A stretch of DNA of 31,266 nucleotides from an uncultured Candidatus Melainabacteria bacterium (lineage in GTDB: Bacteria; Cyanobacteriota; Vampirovibrionia; Gastranaerophilales; Gastranaerophilaceae): the NCBI GenBank assembly GCA_934757275.1, contig CAKVLN010000014.1, positions 1-31,266 on the forward strand, read 5' to 3'. Each line of letters starts with the position of its first letter. Positions within the stretch are counted from its first letter, which is position 1. A program made the translations under genes and the position numbers. This document shows, one piece after another, positions 1-7,508 of the stretch. The notes beneath the pieces are model-generated. The model worked only from the letters and a program-made list of their open reading frames with translations, searched no databases and was not told where the DNA came from.

Positions 1-160
1 TTTTCCATTTTCTGTACCCTTTCTTTTTTATACCACACTCGCTACTTTTGTGTGTCCACTTTTTAGGGTACAGTTCATTCGCTCTCCTATAAGGAGAGGG
101 AATAACCGAGTGCGCTAGATTAACGTGTATGCGTCATTTTGAGGTACGATTAGTGGATAG

Positions 161-179
161 GTTGGGCTTTCAGCCCAAC
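161..179. repeat. Dispersed palindrome, family A (GTTGGGC...GCCCAAC)
   Basis: Seven-base GC-rich arms around a 5-base loop (TTTCA). The same arms, with loop variants, recur at 4874-4892, 5017-5035, 13525-13540 (partial), 14331-14350, 29111-29130, 29521-29539 and 29767-29785, always between genes. REP-like by behaviour; no transposase is visible in the window. Confidence 0.8.
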
Positions 180-200
180 AATAACTTTGTTTTTTGCTAA

Positions 201-264
201 TACCCACCCGCAGTTGTAACTTGCTATCGCTCGAACAACTGCAACCTCCTTAACTAGGGAGGTT
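201..264. repeat. Dispersed element, family C, copy 1
   Basis: Begins TACCCACCCGCAGT and ends TAACTAGGGAGGT. A diverged copy with the same start, the same end and a similar inner palindrome lies at 5098-5164. Both sit in gene-free stretches next to family A palindromes. Confidence 0.65.
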
Positions 265-309
265 AAGCTAACGCCCCAGTCAACAACCAACATATACCCA
301 GCCAGTAGT

Positions 310-396
310 CCCACTCCGAGAATGACCTTGCACTCCAATTCCAACTAGTAGCCTCACTCATGTCTTTCGACAAAGTATTCTTTTCTTTTGCTTACT
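310..396. repeat. Imperfect direct repeat, copy 1 (copy 2 at 529-616)
   Basis: Both copies start CCCACTYCGAGAA, share ACTAGTAGC and CATGTCTTTCGACAA, and end in a pyrimidine tract followed by GCTTACT. Several substitutions and single-base indels separate them, so this is an old duplication of about 219 bp periodicity. Nothing coding is visible in either copy. Confidence 0.7.
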
Positions 397-528
397 TGCT
401 TGGTTGCTCGCAATAAACGTGCCTCCGCCGAAACAATTTCAAAACAAAGTTTTTCATTGTTTCGGGCTACGCACTCTGCTCGCAATCCGCTTTTCTTTTT
501 AGTAAACACACTCTTTCCCACCTGTAAC

Positions 529-616
529 CCCACTTCGAGAAAGACCCAGCACTCCAATCCTAACTAGTAGCTCCACCCATGTCTTTCGACAATATCTTCT
601 TTTCTTTTTGCTTACT
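529..616. repeat. Imperfect direct repeat, copy 2 (copy 1 at 310-396)
   Basis: Second copy of the ~87-bp unit. Its end runs into the perfect inverted repeat at 611-643, so the GCTTACTTTTTC segment is shared between the two structures. Confidence 0.7.
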
Positions 617-643
617 TTTTCTTTTCAGTAAAGAAAAAGTAAG
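611..643. repeat. Perfect 14-bp inverted repeat upstream of aspS
   Basis: Arms CTTACTTTTTCTTT (611-624) and its exact complement (630-643) enclose a 5-base loop. A further partial copy of the right arm (AGAAAAAGTAAG) follows at about 643-655. The polypyrimidine/polypurine composition suggests a hairpin, but it lacks a T-run and precedes rather than follows a gene, so a terminator role is not supported. Confidence 0.6.
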
Positions 644-717
644 AGAAAAAGTAAGTGGCTTTACATTCCCTCCCCTTTTTGTTACGATTTAGGTACATCT
701 AGAATAATTATAGGGAG

Positions 718-2502
718 ATGAATAAATTGAAAACCAGAATGAAAACAAACAATTGCGGTGAATTGAATTTAAGCAATTTAAACGAAGAAGTTACATTATC
801 TGGCTGGGTTTCTACTGTTAGGGACTTAGGCGGTATATTGTTTATTGAATTGAGAGATAGAAGTGGATTTTTCCAATTGGTAGCTAACCCACAAGTTAAC
901 CCTGATGTACATAAAGTTTTTGAAAAAGTTAGAAGCGAATATGTAATTATGGTTAAGGGTAAAGTTACAAAACGTCCAGAAGAAACTTATAACGAAAAAT
1001 ATCCTACTGGACAAGTTGAAATGTACCCAGAATCAGTTGAAATTTTGGCTGAATCTAAGGTGTTACCATTTGTTTTGGGCGACGAAAGCGTTTCAGAAGA
1101 TATCCGTTTAAAATACAGATATTTGGATATCAGAAACGAAAAAATGTTGCATAACTTAAAAACAAGACACAACATTGTTCAAGCTGTTAGAAACTATTTG
1201 AACGGTCAAGATTTTATGGAAGTTGAAACTCCTATTTTGATTAAGACAACTCCAGAAGGTGCTAGAGATTATTTAGTTCCATCTCGTGTACAAGAAGGTA
1301 AGTTCTTCGCTCTTCCACAATCACCACAAATCTTTAAACAATTATTGATGGTTGGTGGTATTGAAAAATATTATCAAATAGCAAAATGCTTCCGTGATGA
1401 AGATTTGAGAGCTGATAGACAACCAGAATTTACACAAATCGATATGGAAATGTCATTTGTTGAACAACCTGATGTTATTAAAATTGTTGAAGGCTTGTTG
1501 GTTGATGCTTTCAAGGCTGCTGGTGTTGAAATTAACCCACCATTCAAGCAAATCACTTGGCAAGAAGCAATGGATAGATTTGGTTCTGATAAACCAGATA
1601 CTAGATTTGGTTTAGAATTATTTGATATTGGCGATATTATTTTGCAATCTAATTTCGATATCGTTAAAAAGACTCTTGAAAATGGCGGCATTGTTCGTGG
1701 TATCAGAATTCCGGGTGGTGCTAAATATTCAAGAAAAGATATCGATGATATTACAAAATTAGCAGTATCTTATGGTGCTAAAGCATTGGCTAATATTATT
1801 TACTTAGAAGATGGCAGCGCAAAATCACCTGTTCTTAAATTCGTTACAGAAGAACAAGCTAAACAAATTCAAGAAAGAGCTGGTGCAGAAGCTGGCGATA
1901 TTATCTTCTTCGTGGCTGATAAACCAAAATTAGTTTACGATATTATGGGCAGATTGAGATTGCACTTCGGAAAATCATTGAACTTGATTGATGAAAACAA
2001 ACACAACTTGTTGTGGGTTGTTGACTTCCCAATGTTTGAATGGTCTGACGAAGAAGGCAGATTTATGGCAATGCACCACCCATTCACATCACCTAACTTG
2101 GAAGATTTGGACAAGTTGGATAGCGGTGACTTGGGCAATGTTAAATCTATTGCTTATGATATCGTTTATAATGGTACAGAATTGGGCGGTGGTTCTGTTA
2201 GAATCCACTCAAGCGAAGTTCAAAAGAAAATCTTTAAGGCATTGGGCTTGACCGAAGAAGAAGCTACTGAAAAATTCGGCTTTATGGTTAACGCATTGCA
2301 ATACGGTACTCCACCACACGCCGGTTTGGCTATCGGTTTGGACAGATTGGTTGCTCTACTTTGTAGAACTGATTCAATCCGTGACGTTATTGCGTTCCCT
2401 AAAAATGCTAGTGCTAAGTGCTTGATGAGTGACGCTCCTGGTGAAGCATCATTGCAACAACTAAGAGAATTGCACATTAAGAGCACAGTTAAGAAAGACT
2501 AG
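718..2502 (+). CDS. aspS: Aspartyl-tRNA synthetase
   Basis: Charges tRNA-Asp with aspartate in the cytoplasm. The ~590-residue length and layout match bacterial AspRS: N-terminal OB-fold anticodon-binding domain (CGEL, then GWVSTVRDLGG), class II catalytic core with PQSPQIFKQLLM, motif 2 FRDEDLRADRQPEFTQID, a bacterial GAD insertion, and C-terminal motif 3 GLAIGLDRLVALL. Whether it discriminates tRNA-Asn cannot be told here. The start is uncertain: the ATG at 718 directly abuts GGGAG (713-717), leaving no spacing, whereas an in-frame TTG at 727 lies 9 bases from it and gives MKTRMKTNNCGEL. The family usually starts about 5 residues before CGEL, which would also fit ATG 739, but that one lacks a ribosome binding site. 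A strong terminator follows. Confidence 0.97.
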   Translation: MNKLKTRMKTNNCGELNLSNLNEEVTLSGWVSTVRDLGGILFIELRDRSGFFQLVANPQVNPDVHKVFEKVRSEYVIMVKGKVTKRPEETYNEKYPTGQVEMYPESVEILAESKVLPFVLGDESVSEDIRLKYRYLDIRNEKMLHNLKTRHNIVQAVRNYLNGQDFMEVETPILIKTTPEGARDYLVPSRVQEGKFFALPQSPQIFKQLLMVGGIEKYYQIAKCFRDEDLRADRQPEFTQIDMEMSFVEQPDVIKIVEGLLVDAFKAAGVEINPPFKQITWQEAMDRFGSDKPDTRFGLELFDIGDIILQSNFDIVKKTLENGGIVRGIRIPGGAKYSRKDIDDITKLAVSYGAKALANIIYLEDGSAKSPVLKFVTEEQAKQIQERAGAEAGDIIFFVADKPKLVYDIMGRLRLHFGKSLNLIDENKHNLLWVVDFPMFEWSDEEGRFMAMHHPFTSPNLEDLDKLDSGDLGNVKSIAYDIVYNGTELGGGSVRIHSSEVQKKIFKALGLTEEEATEKFGFMVNALQYGTPPHAGLAIGLDRLVALLCRTDSIRDVIAFPKNASAKCLMSDAPGEASLQQLRELHIKSTVKKD

Positions 2503-2525
2503 TTTCTTTCTTGCGTAAGAACTTT

Positions 2526-2562
2526 ATCGGCGGACTAAATAAATTTAGTCCGCCGATTTTTT
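2526..2562 (+). terminator. Rho-independent terminator of aspS
   Basis: Perfect 15-bp inverted repeat (2526-2540 with 2543-2557, centred on AA), rich in GC (CGGCGGACT), followed by TTTTTT. The T-run is on the plus side, so it serves aspS; the convergent rel gene stops at 2579, just beyond. Confidence 0.93.
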
Positions 2563-2578
2563 AATTAAAAATATTTTT

Positions 2579-4777
2579 TTATTTTGAAGTTTTCTTTTTT
2601 GCTCTCTTAACAGTTTTTTTCGTAAACTGCTGAGGTGAGGCACTGTATGACGTTTGGATACGTTTTACACTGTAAACATCAGGCATAGACTGTATTGCAG
2701 TCATAACCTTTCTAAGAGTGTCAATGTTATCAAGCTCTATACCTAGTTCTATGATACCAACCTTGCCTTTTGATTTAACGTTAGCAGAAGTAATGTTGGT
2801 GTTGTTGTCGGAAACAATTCCAATAACGTCTTTGAGCAAGCCCAATTTTTCTGCGGTTTCAATTCTAATCGTAGTGCTATATGTCTTGTTAACGTTGTTG
2901 CCAGACCAGTGAATATCCAAAAGCCTTTCAACTGGAATGTTTTCAAGAGTTTTGCAATCTAGCCTGTGGACTGTAACGCCTTTTGAGCGGGTTACAACAC
3001 CAACGATAGGCTCTCCTGGAATTGGTGAACAACATCTGGCAAACGAATATAGCAACCCTTCTAAACCTATGATATCTTTTTCTGAGGCTTTTCGTGGCTT
3101 GTGAGAAACTGGAGCTTCTTGTTTTTGCGGTTTTCTAAGCTTGTTAGCAATCTTGTTTACGGTAGTTTCACCATATCCCAACGCAGCAAACAAATCATCT
3201 GCACTAACGTAGTTCATTTGTTTTGCAACTTTGTCAAATTCACCATTCTTAACAAATTCATCAAAAACTGTTTTGGTAAGTTCATGTTCAAGATTTGCTT
3301 TACCGATATCAATATGGTCTTCACGCTTATTCTTTTTATACCACTGGCGAATTTTAGAAGCAGCTTGTTTTGTAACAACAAAATTTAACCAATCAAGACG
3401 TGGTGCTGCAACTTTTGAAGTCATAATCTCAATAATATCACCATTTTTAAGCTTTGTATCAAGTTGCGCAATACGACCATTAATCAATGCTCCAACAGTT
3501 TTATGCCCAACATCAGAGTGAATACGGTAGGCGAAATCGACTGGTGTTGCACCTTGTGGAAGGTCAATAACGTCGCCTCCTGGAGTGAAGGCAAAAACTT
3601 GATCAGAGAACAAATCGAGTTTTACAGAGTTTACATAATCCTCTGCATTTGTTGTGTCCTTGTTGTACTCAACAAGTTTTCTCATCCAAGAGAATTTTAT
3701 ATCAGTTGCAGAATCAGCTTTTTTAGAGCCTTTTTCTTTATAACGCCAATGTGCTGCGATACCATATTCAGCGATTTCGTGCATTTCCCAAGTTCTAATT
3801 TGAACTTCCAATGGCTTTTGACGAGGTCCGATTACAGAGGTGTGCAAAGACTGATACATGTTGCCTTTTGGCATTGCAATATAATCTTTGAAACGCCCTG
3901 GAATTGGCTTAAATTGAGAGTGAATAAGCCCTAGTACTTCATAACACTCTTTTTCAGTATCAACAATTACACGAACTGCAGTAATATCGTACAAATCGTG
4001 GAACGCAACATTTAGGCGGCGCATCTTGTTATAAATACTGTAATAGTGCTTAGCACGTCCAGTAATTTGAGCGTTTATGCCACTTGCTTTAACATCTTTT
4101 GAAATTTTATCAATCAAAAGTTTTACGGTCATTTCACGTTCTGCTTTTTTCTGAGAAACAAGTTGCGCAATTTCATAATACTTGTCTGGGTGCAAATATT
4201 TTAACGACAAATCTTCTAGCTCAGCTTTAATCTTACCAACACCTAATCGGTTTGCCAGCGGAGCAAAAATATCAAGCGTTTCTTGTGCAATTCTTTGCTG
4301 CTTTACAGGTGTCATATAGTTTAGCGTTCGCATATTGTGCAATCTATCCGCAAGTTTAAGAAGAATAATTCTTACATCACTTGCCATTGCAATAAACATG
4401 CGTCTAAAGTTCTCTGCTTGACGTTCTTCTGTCGATTTAAACTGCAATTTACCCAGTTTTGTAACGCCTTGAACTAAATTTAAAACATCTTCGCCAAAAA
4501 GCTCTTTAATCTCTTCTGGCTTAGTTTCAGTATCTTCTAAAATATCATGAAGGAAACCAGCCATAAGTGTGTGCTTGTCGGCTCTCAAGGCTATCAATAT
4601 CTTTACAACCTCCATTGGGTGAATGATGTAAGGCTCTTCTGATACTCTATATTGCCCTGCGTGAAGTTTTTTCGCAAACTCAAACGCTTTTTCTAACTCC
4701 TCAATATCCTTCTCGGCATATTGCTGTTCTACTAATAAAGCTCTAATTTCGTCAAATGTAATTACAAATTGTTCCAT
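2579..4777 (-). CDS. rel: Bifunctional (p)ppGpp synthetase/hydrolase (Rel)
   Basis: Makes and degrades the stringent-response alarmone (p)ppGpp on the ribosome. All long-RSH domains are present over 732 residues. The HD hydrolase has YIIHP (H53), FLHDILEDT (H77, D78) and LADRLHNMRTL. The synthetase has GRAKHYYSIYNKM, YDITAVRV, YQSLHTSV and EVQIRT. TGS begins near FAFTPGGDVIDLPQGATPVDFAYRIH (shown in part by FTPGGDVIDL), followed by a helical linker, the zinc-finger-like CCSPIPGE...HRLDC segment and a C-terminal ACT domain. Since the HD residues are intact, it should be bifunctional rather than a synthetase-only RelA. No good Shine-Dalgarno precedes ATG 4777. It converges with aspS. A second, very different RelA/SpoT-domain gene is at 18717-19973. 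Confidence 0.97.
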   Translation of the reverse strand: MEQFVITFDEIRALLVEQQYAEKDIEELEKAFEFAKKLHAGQYRVSEEPYIIHPMEVVKILIALRADKHTLMAGFLHDILEDTETKPEEIKELFGEDVLNLVQGVTKLGKLQFKSTEERQAENFRRMFIAMASDVRIILLKLADRLHNMRTLNYMTPVKQQRIAQETLDIFAPLANRLGVGKIKAELEDLSLKYLHPDKYYEIAQLVSQKKAEREMTVKLLIDKISKDVKASGINAQITGRAKHYYSIYNKMRRLNVAFHDLYDITAVRVIVDTEKECYEVLGLIHSQFKPIPGRFKDYIAMPKGNMYQSLHTSVIGPRQKPLEVQIRTWEMHEIAEYGIAAHWRYKEKGSKKADSATDIKFSWMRKLVEYNKDTTNAEDYVNSVKLDLFSDQVFAFTPGGDVIDLPQGATPVDFAYRIHSDVGHKTVGALINGRIAQLDTKLKNGDIIEIMTSKVAAPRLDWLNFVVTKQAASKIRQWYKKNKREDHIDIGKANLEHELTKTVFDEFVKNGEFDKVAKQMNYVSADDLFAALGYGETTVNKIANKLRKPQKQEAPVSHKPRKASEKDIIGLEGLLYSFARCCSPIPGEPIVGVVTRSKGVTVHRLDCKTLENIPVERLLDIHWSGNNVNKTYSTTIRIETAEKLGLLKDVIGIVSDNNTNITSANVKSKGKVGIIELGIELDNIDTLRKVMTAIQSMPDVYSVKRIQTSYSASPQQFTKKTVKRAKKKTSK

Positions 4778-4873
4778 AATATATTAATAATAGTGTTTTT
4801 TTATCAATAATTCAAGTATTTGTGCGCAAAATCGTGCTAATAAAGGAGATTGAAGAGATTTGTGAAGGTTTTT

Positions 4874-4892
4874 GTTGGGCTGAAAGCCCAAC
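4874..4892. repeat. Dispersed palindrome, family A
   Basis: GTTGGGC TGAAA GCCCAAC: same arms as at 161, with the loop in the opposite orientation, showing that the element occurs both ways round. It lies about 100 bases upstream of the rel start codon. Confidence 0.8.
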
Positions 4893-5016
4893 TTACATTT
4901 TGAATAAATAAATGGTGGGAACCGCTTACGCTTTTCCCACACTACCTGCTTACATTTTAATGGATTACTTCGTCGCTTTCGCTCCTCGTAATGACTAGGC
5001 GTGAAAATCCCAGTAG

Positions 5017-5035
5017 GTTGGGCTTTCAGCCCAAC
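5017..5035. repeat. Dispersed palindrome, family A
   Basis: GTTGGGC TTTCA GCCCAAC, identical to the copy at 161-179, including the loop and the preceding AG. Confidence 0.8.
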
Positions 5036-5051
5036 AACATCACTAGCAGAG

Positions 5052-5089
5052 CGTCATTGCGAAAAATCGCAAGATTTTTGTTGCAATCC
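5052..5089. repeat. Dispersed element, family B, copy 1
   Basis: Starts CGTCATTGCGA, continues with the self-complementary AAAATCGCAAGATTTT and ends GCAATCC. A reverse-oriented near-identical copy is at 31220-31257, the right edge of the window. Elements starting GTCATTGCGA are common intergenic repeats in many bacterial genomes. Confidence 0.75.
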
Positions 5090-5097
5090 ATCGTTGT

Positions 5098-5164
5098 TAC
5101 CCACCCGCAGTCGTAACTTTCGCAAAGCTCAAGTACGACTGCGACCTCCCTAACTAGGGAGGTC
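5098..5164. repeat. Dispersed element, family C, copy 2
   Basis: Diverged copy of 201-264 with conserved ends (TACCCACCCGCAGT and CTAACTAGGGAGGT). Its inner part contains the inverted pair CAGTCGTA/TACGACTG, so the transcript could fold as a cruciform or hairpin. Confidence 0.65.
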
Positions 5165-5387
5165 GCAGTCCCACACTTTCCACTGAACGCATAAAAAAAC
5201 AAAAAATATTTAATACGAACTTATTCACTCATTCACCTATTGACTTATTCACTTCTGCAACCTTTTTCCCTTTTCAACAGTTTCCTCCCAAACAAAAATG
5301 TAACGAATTGTAAAAATTTCTTTTAAAAACCTAAAGTTTTTGAAAAATATGCCGATAACATTAATACAAAGAATAGGGACAAAGGAT

Positions 5388-5801
5388 ATGGCAGAAACAT
5401 TTAATCTAAATAACTTTTTACAAACTTATAAGACACAGACTTACGACCCAACGAAGCAACACGCTGCCGCAGAAGAAAGAATGGAAGCAAAGCTTCAAGA
5501 ACAAGCTCAAGAAGCAGTCGCAGGAAAAGGTTTTCTAACACTTACTTTGTCTGAAAAAATGGCTGAACTTGGTATTGGAGAAAGAGTTCTTCAACAAGTC
5601 GCAGATACTGCAACAGGACTTGTTACTGATATCGTAGACCCATTGAACGAATATTTGAAAAAATATGAAAACATCTTTGACCAAAGAGTTTATCATTCTG
5701 AAATCCAAAGCTATGCAAAACAAATGTTCTTCGCCTCTCAAGCAATGAGAGATGAAGCTTCCGAAGACGTTACCGGACAAAACTTTGTATATGATATGTA
5801 A
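5388..5801 (+). CDS. Hypothetical protein, 137 aa
   Basis: Not recognised. From ATG 5388 it encodes a soluble, acidic, largely helical protein (MAETFNLNNFLQTYKTQTYD, then Glu/Gln/Ala-rich helices and a C-terminal GQNFVYDM) with no membrane segment, signal peptide or cysteine pair. The ATG at 5388 is preferred because AGGGA lies about 8 bases upstream; an extension to a TTG at 5340 is possible but has no ribosome binding site. It is monocistronic, closed by a strong bidirectional terminator shared with rplT. Confidence 0.75.
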   Translation: MAETFNLNNFLQTYKTQTYDPTKQHAAAEERMEAKLQEQAQEAVAGKGFLTLTLSEKMAELGIGERVLQQVADTATGLVTDIVDPLNEYLKKYENIFDQRVYHSEIQSYAKQMFFASQAMRDEASEDVTGQNFVYDM

Positions 5802-5829
5802 AAATTCACTCCTTTTTCTTTTAATAAAA

Positions 5830-5870
5830 AAACACCTGCTACTTTGAAAATAGCAGGTGTTTCTTATTTT
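5830..5870. terminator. Bidirectional rho-independent terminator
   Basis: Arms ACACCTGCTA and TAGCAGGTGT flank an 8-base loop. Adjacent A and T tracts lie on both sides, giving a T-run for the plus gene ending at 5801 and a longer T-run on the minus strand for rplT, which ends at 5882. Confidence 0.92.
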
Positions 5871-5881
5871 AGACCTATAAA

Positions 5882-6232
5882 CTATAAAGCTGCTTTTGCT
5901 GCTTCAACAACAACTGTGAAAGCTTCTTTATCATTAACGGCAAGGTCAGCAAGCATTTTTCTGTTAACTTGGATATTAGCTTTTTTGCAAGCATTTACAA
6001 ATCTTGAGTAGCTCATACCTTGTTCTCTAACTGCTGCATTGATTCTTACAATCCATAAACGACGCATATTGCGTTTTGTAGCACGTCTATCTCTGTAAGC
6101 GTATTTAAGAGCTTTCATTACTGCAATGTTAGCAACCTTAAATATTCTGCTTCTTGCGCCTTTGAAGCCTTTAGCAAGCTTTAATATTTTCTTGTGTCTG
6201 TTACGACATACATTACCACGTTTAATTCTCAT
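5882..6232 (-). CDS. rplT: 50S ribosomal protein L20
   Basis: Early-assembly 23S rRNA-binding protein. The 116-residue length and basic N-terminus ([20 protein letters not shown], then [14 protein letters not shown]) match the family, as does the C-terminal globular part ([21 protein letters not shown]) that in many bacteria also binds the operon's own mRNA as a repressor. It follows rpmI by 12 bases in the same direction, so the two form one operon. The usual upstream partner infC is absent here. The operon ends in the shared terminator at 5830-5870. Confidence 0.98.
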   Translation of the reverse strand: MRIKRGNVCRNRHKKILKLAKGFKGARSRIFKVANIAVMKALKYAYRDRRATKRNMRRLWIVRINAAVREQGMSYSRFVNACKKANIQVNRKMLADLAVNDKEAFTVVVEAAKAAL

Positions 6233-6244
6233 TGTTCAACACTC

Positions 6245-6454
6245 CTATCTAGCATACTTCTTGTAAGGTAACTCTTTTGAAATCAATTTTTCGTAAGATT
6301 CAGAAATTACAACATCTCCGAAAATCTTACGTTTTCTTGATTCAGACTTGTGTTGAAGCAAGTGACCGATACCTGCATGTCTTCTTGTAATTTTACCTGT
6401 GCCAGTAACTTTGTATCTCTTAGCTGCTGCACGGTGGGTTTTCATTTTTGGCAT
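6245..6454 (-). CDS. rpmI: 50S ribosomal protein L35
   Basis: Small basic protein of the large ribosomal subunit. The 69 residues begin [20 protein letters not shown], the family signature, and include [16 protein letters not shown] 6454 is chosen over the longer frame to 6496 because AAGGAG sits 8 bases upstream and L35 starts with M-P-K-x-K-T. It is first in an rpmI-rplT operon with a promoter at 6524-6552 and a ~63-base leader that can fold. Confidence 0.97.
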   Translation of the reverse strand: MPKMKTHRAAAKRYKVTGTGKITRRHAGIGHLLQHKSESRKRKIFGDVVISESYEKLISKELPYKKYAR

Positions 6455-6523
6455 TTTGTGTCTCCTTAACTTTTGTGCATAAACCGAGCAAGGCATACCA
6501 TAGCACTATACTTCGGCATGCTT

Positions 6524-6552
6524 AGTTTACGATAAAACATGGCTAATGTCAA
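6524..6552 (-). promoter_or_regulatory. Promoter of rpmI-rplT
   Basis: On the minus strand a perfect -35 TTGACA (6552-6547), a 17-base spacer and -10 TAAACT (6529-6524). The predicted start is near 6517, leaving a leader of about 63 bases. That leader contains GCATGCC pairing with GGTATGC (one wobble) around ATAG-TG-CTAT, immediately before the ribosome binding site. A structured leader here fits L20 autoregulation, known in other bacteria, but that is inference. Confidence 0.75.
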
Positions 6553-6636
6553 TAACTAAGCCTAGTTTACTTATTGAAAAAAGCGTCTATTTATAATAAA
6601 ACTTTACATGCGGTCTTAAAGAAACGGAGTTTTATT

Positions 6637-7236
6637 ATGGATACAAAAGCATTGTCTAAAATTGGTTACGGACTTTATGTGCTTACTGCACACGACGAAA
6701 AAGACAACGGTTGCATTATTAACACCGTAATGCAAGTTACCTCAAACCCTTTGCAAATTGCTATTGCAATTAACAAACGCAATTACACGACTGCAATGAT
6801 ACAAAAGACAAGAAAGTTCAATATTTCAGTACTTTCAGAAAAAGCTGATTTTAATATCTACAAACATTTTGGTTATCAATCTGGCAAAGATGTCAACAAG
6901 TTTGAGAATTTTTCGGACGCAAAAAGAAGTCCAAACGGAGTTTTGTATATAACATCAGGCACAAACGCTTATATGTCAGCTTATGTTCAACAAGAAATTG
7001 ATTTAGGAACGCATTTTCTCTTCATTGGCCAGCTAGTAGCAAGCGAAAATTTAAGCGATGACAAATCAGCAACTTATGAATACTACCAAAACAACGTCAA
7101 GCCAAAACCAGAAACGAATAATAAAAAAGGTTGGCGTTGCAAAATTTGCGGTTATATTTACGAAGGAGAAGAGTTGCCAGCTGATTACGTCTGCCCGATT
7201 TGCAAACATGGCGCAGTAGATTTTGAAAAACTATAA
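6637..7236 (+). CDS. Flavin reductase-like / rubredoxin fusion
   Basis: Two-domain electron-transfer protein of 199 residues. Residues about 1-150 are a flavin reductase-like FMN-binding domain (MDTKALSKIGYGLYVLTAHD, then VMQVTSNPLQIAIAINKRN). The last ~35 residues are a rubredoxin with both iron-binding cysteine pairs, CKICGYIYEG and CPICKHG. Such fusions (high-molecular-weight rubredoxin type) reduce oxygen or reactive species via partners in anaerobes; the partner is not in this window. ATG 6637 is chosen because CGGAG lies 8 bases upstream; the longer frame from TTG 6574 lacks a ribosome binding site. The gene stands alone, divergent from rpmI. Confidence 0.9.
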   Translation: MDTKALSKIGYGLYVLTAHDEKDNGCIINTVMQVTSNPLQIAIAINKRNYTTAMIQKTRKFNISVLSEKADFNIYKHFGYQSGKDVNKFENFSDAKRSPNGVLYITSGTNAYMSAYVQQEIDLGTHFLFIGQLVASENLSDDKSATYEYYQNNVKPKPETNNKKGWRCKICGYIYEGEELPADYVCPICKHGAVDFEKL

Positions 7237-7246
7237 AGAAAATGTA

Positions 7247-7275
7247 TTGATAAAGTTGAATCTATTTGGTAAAAT
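7247..7275 (+). promoter_or_regulatory. Promoter of the small structured transcript
   Basis: -35 TTGATA (7247-7252), 17-base spacer, -10 TAAAAT (7270-7275). The start would be near 7282, about 15 bases before the first arm of the long-range stem at 7297. The promoter lies just past the stop codon of the rubredoxin fusion, so the downstream unit need not depend on read-through. Confidence 0.6.
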
Positions 7276-7296
7276 AAAATTCAGACATTGAAAATA

Positions 7297-7466
7297 GAAT
7301 ACAGGCTAAAGATTTTGACACATTTTGACTATCAACAAAAGGAGGTTAAAATGATAGTTAAAATCACCGAAAGAGAACTACTACTATTACTAGCAATAGT
7401 TCTCGCACTGAAAGTCCTTTAATTAGGACGCAGGTTTGGGTGTAATCGGCACCCATGTCTGTATTC
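7297..7466 (+). ncRNA. Candidate structured RNA enclosing a small ORF
   Basis: The ends pair over long range: GAATACAG (7297-7304) with CTGTATTC (7459-7466), extendable by an AATA/TATT stretch past a one-base bulge. Inside are three hairpins: GAGAACTA/TAGTTCTC (7373-7380/7397-7404); CTG-AAA-GTCCT with AGGAC-G-CAG (7408-7418/7425-7433); and TGGGTG/CACCCA (7437-7442/7450-7455), followed by a T-rich tail. The first hairpin lies inside the 23-codon frame, so this may be a structured mRNA rather than a pure ncRNA. I do not recognise a known RNA family. Confidence 0.45.
7351..7422 (+). CDS. Predicted 23-residue hydrophobic peptide
   Basis: A frame from ATG 7351 to TAA 7422 is preceded by an excellent Shine-Dalgarno, AAAAGGAGG (7337-7345), 5 bases from the ATG, and by its own promoter. 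The peptide starts MIVKITERE and continues with an uninterrupted run of Leu, Ala, Ile and Val (LLLLLAIVLALKVL), one possible membrane helix with a charged N-terminus. Size and composition resemble small membrane peptides, including type I toxin-like ones, but no antisense RNA can be demonstrated. Codons are mostly CTA/TTA for leucine. It could instead be a chance frame inside a structured RNA, although the ribosome binding site argues against that. Confidence 0.5.
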   Translation: MIVKITERELLLLLAIVLALKVL

Positions 7467-7508
7467 TTATTTTAACTTATTTTAAATATATTTCAAGGTG
7501 AGGGAAGC

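Larger units (their letters stand above)
1..717. other. Repeat-rich intergenic region without a credible gene
   Basis: No open frame here has a ribosome binding site, a recognisable product or codon use like the neighbours; the two short minus-strand frames between 150 and 557 run through repeats. The stretch holds a GTTGGGC-stem palindrome (161-179), a copy of a longer dispersed element (201-264), two imperfect direct copies of an ~87-bp unit (310-396 and 529-616), and a perfect 14-bp inverted repeat (611-643) just upstream of aspS. Confidence 0.7.
4778..5387. other. Gene-free stretch packed with dispersed repeats
   Basis: No credible gene. It holds two family A palindromes, one family B element (5052-5089), one family C element (5098-5164), and a degenerate family-B-like segment (about 4964-4997, ending CTCGTAATGAC). 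The last ~170 bases are plain AT-rich sequence that should carry the promoter of the gene at 5388, but no confident -35/-10 pair stands out. Confidence 0.6.

Noticed and set aside
150..557. Two minus-strand frames of 64 and 67 codons
   Set aside because: They run through dispersed repeats and the direct duplication, have no ribosome binding site and no family resemblance.
2526..2562. Terminator also serving rel on the minus strand
   Set aside because: The minus side of the hairpin has no T-run (AAAG follows), so only the plus-strand role is supported.
6455..6636. infC upstream of rpmI
   Set aside because: There is only a 119-base promoter/leader region before the divergent gene; no IF3 frame is present.
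7405..7455. Cyclic-di-GMP (GEMM-I) riboswitch, because of GGACGCAGG
   Set aside because: Only the GGACGCA string fits; the upstream CACGCA...CAAACC partner, the tetraloop and its receptor are missing, and it lies 3' of a frame, not upstream of a typical target.
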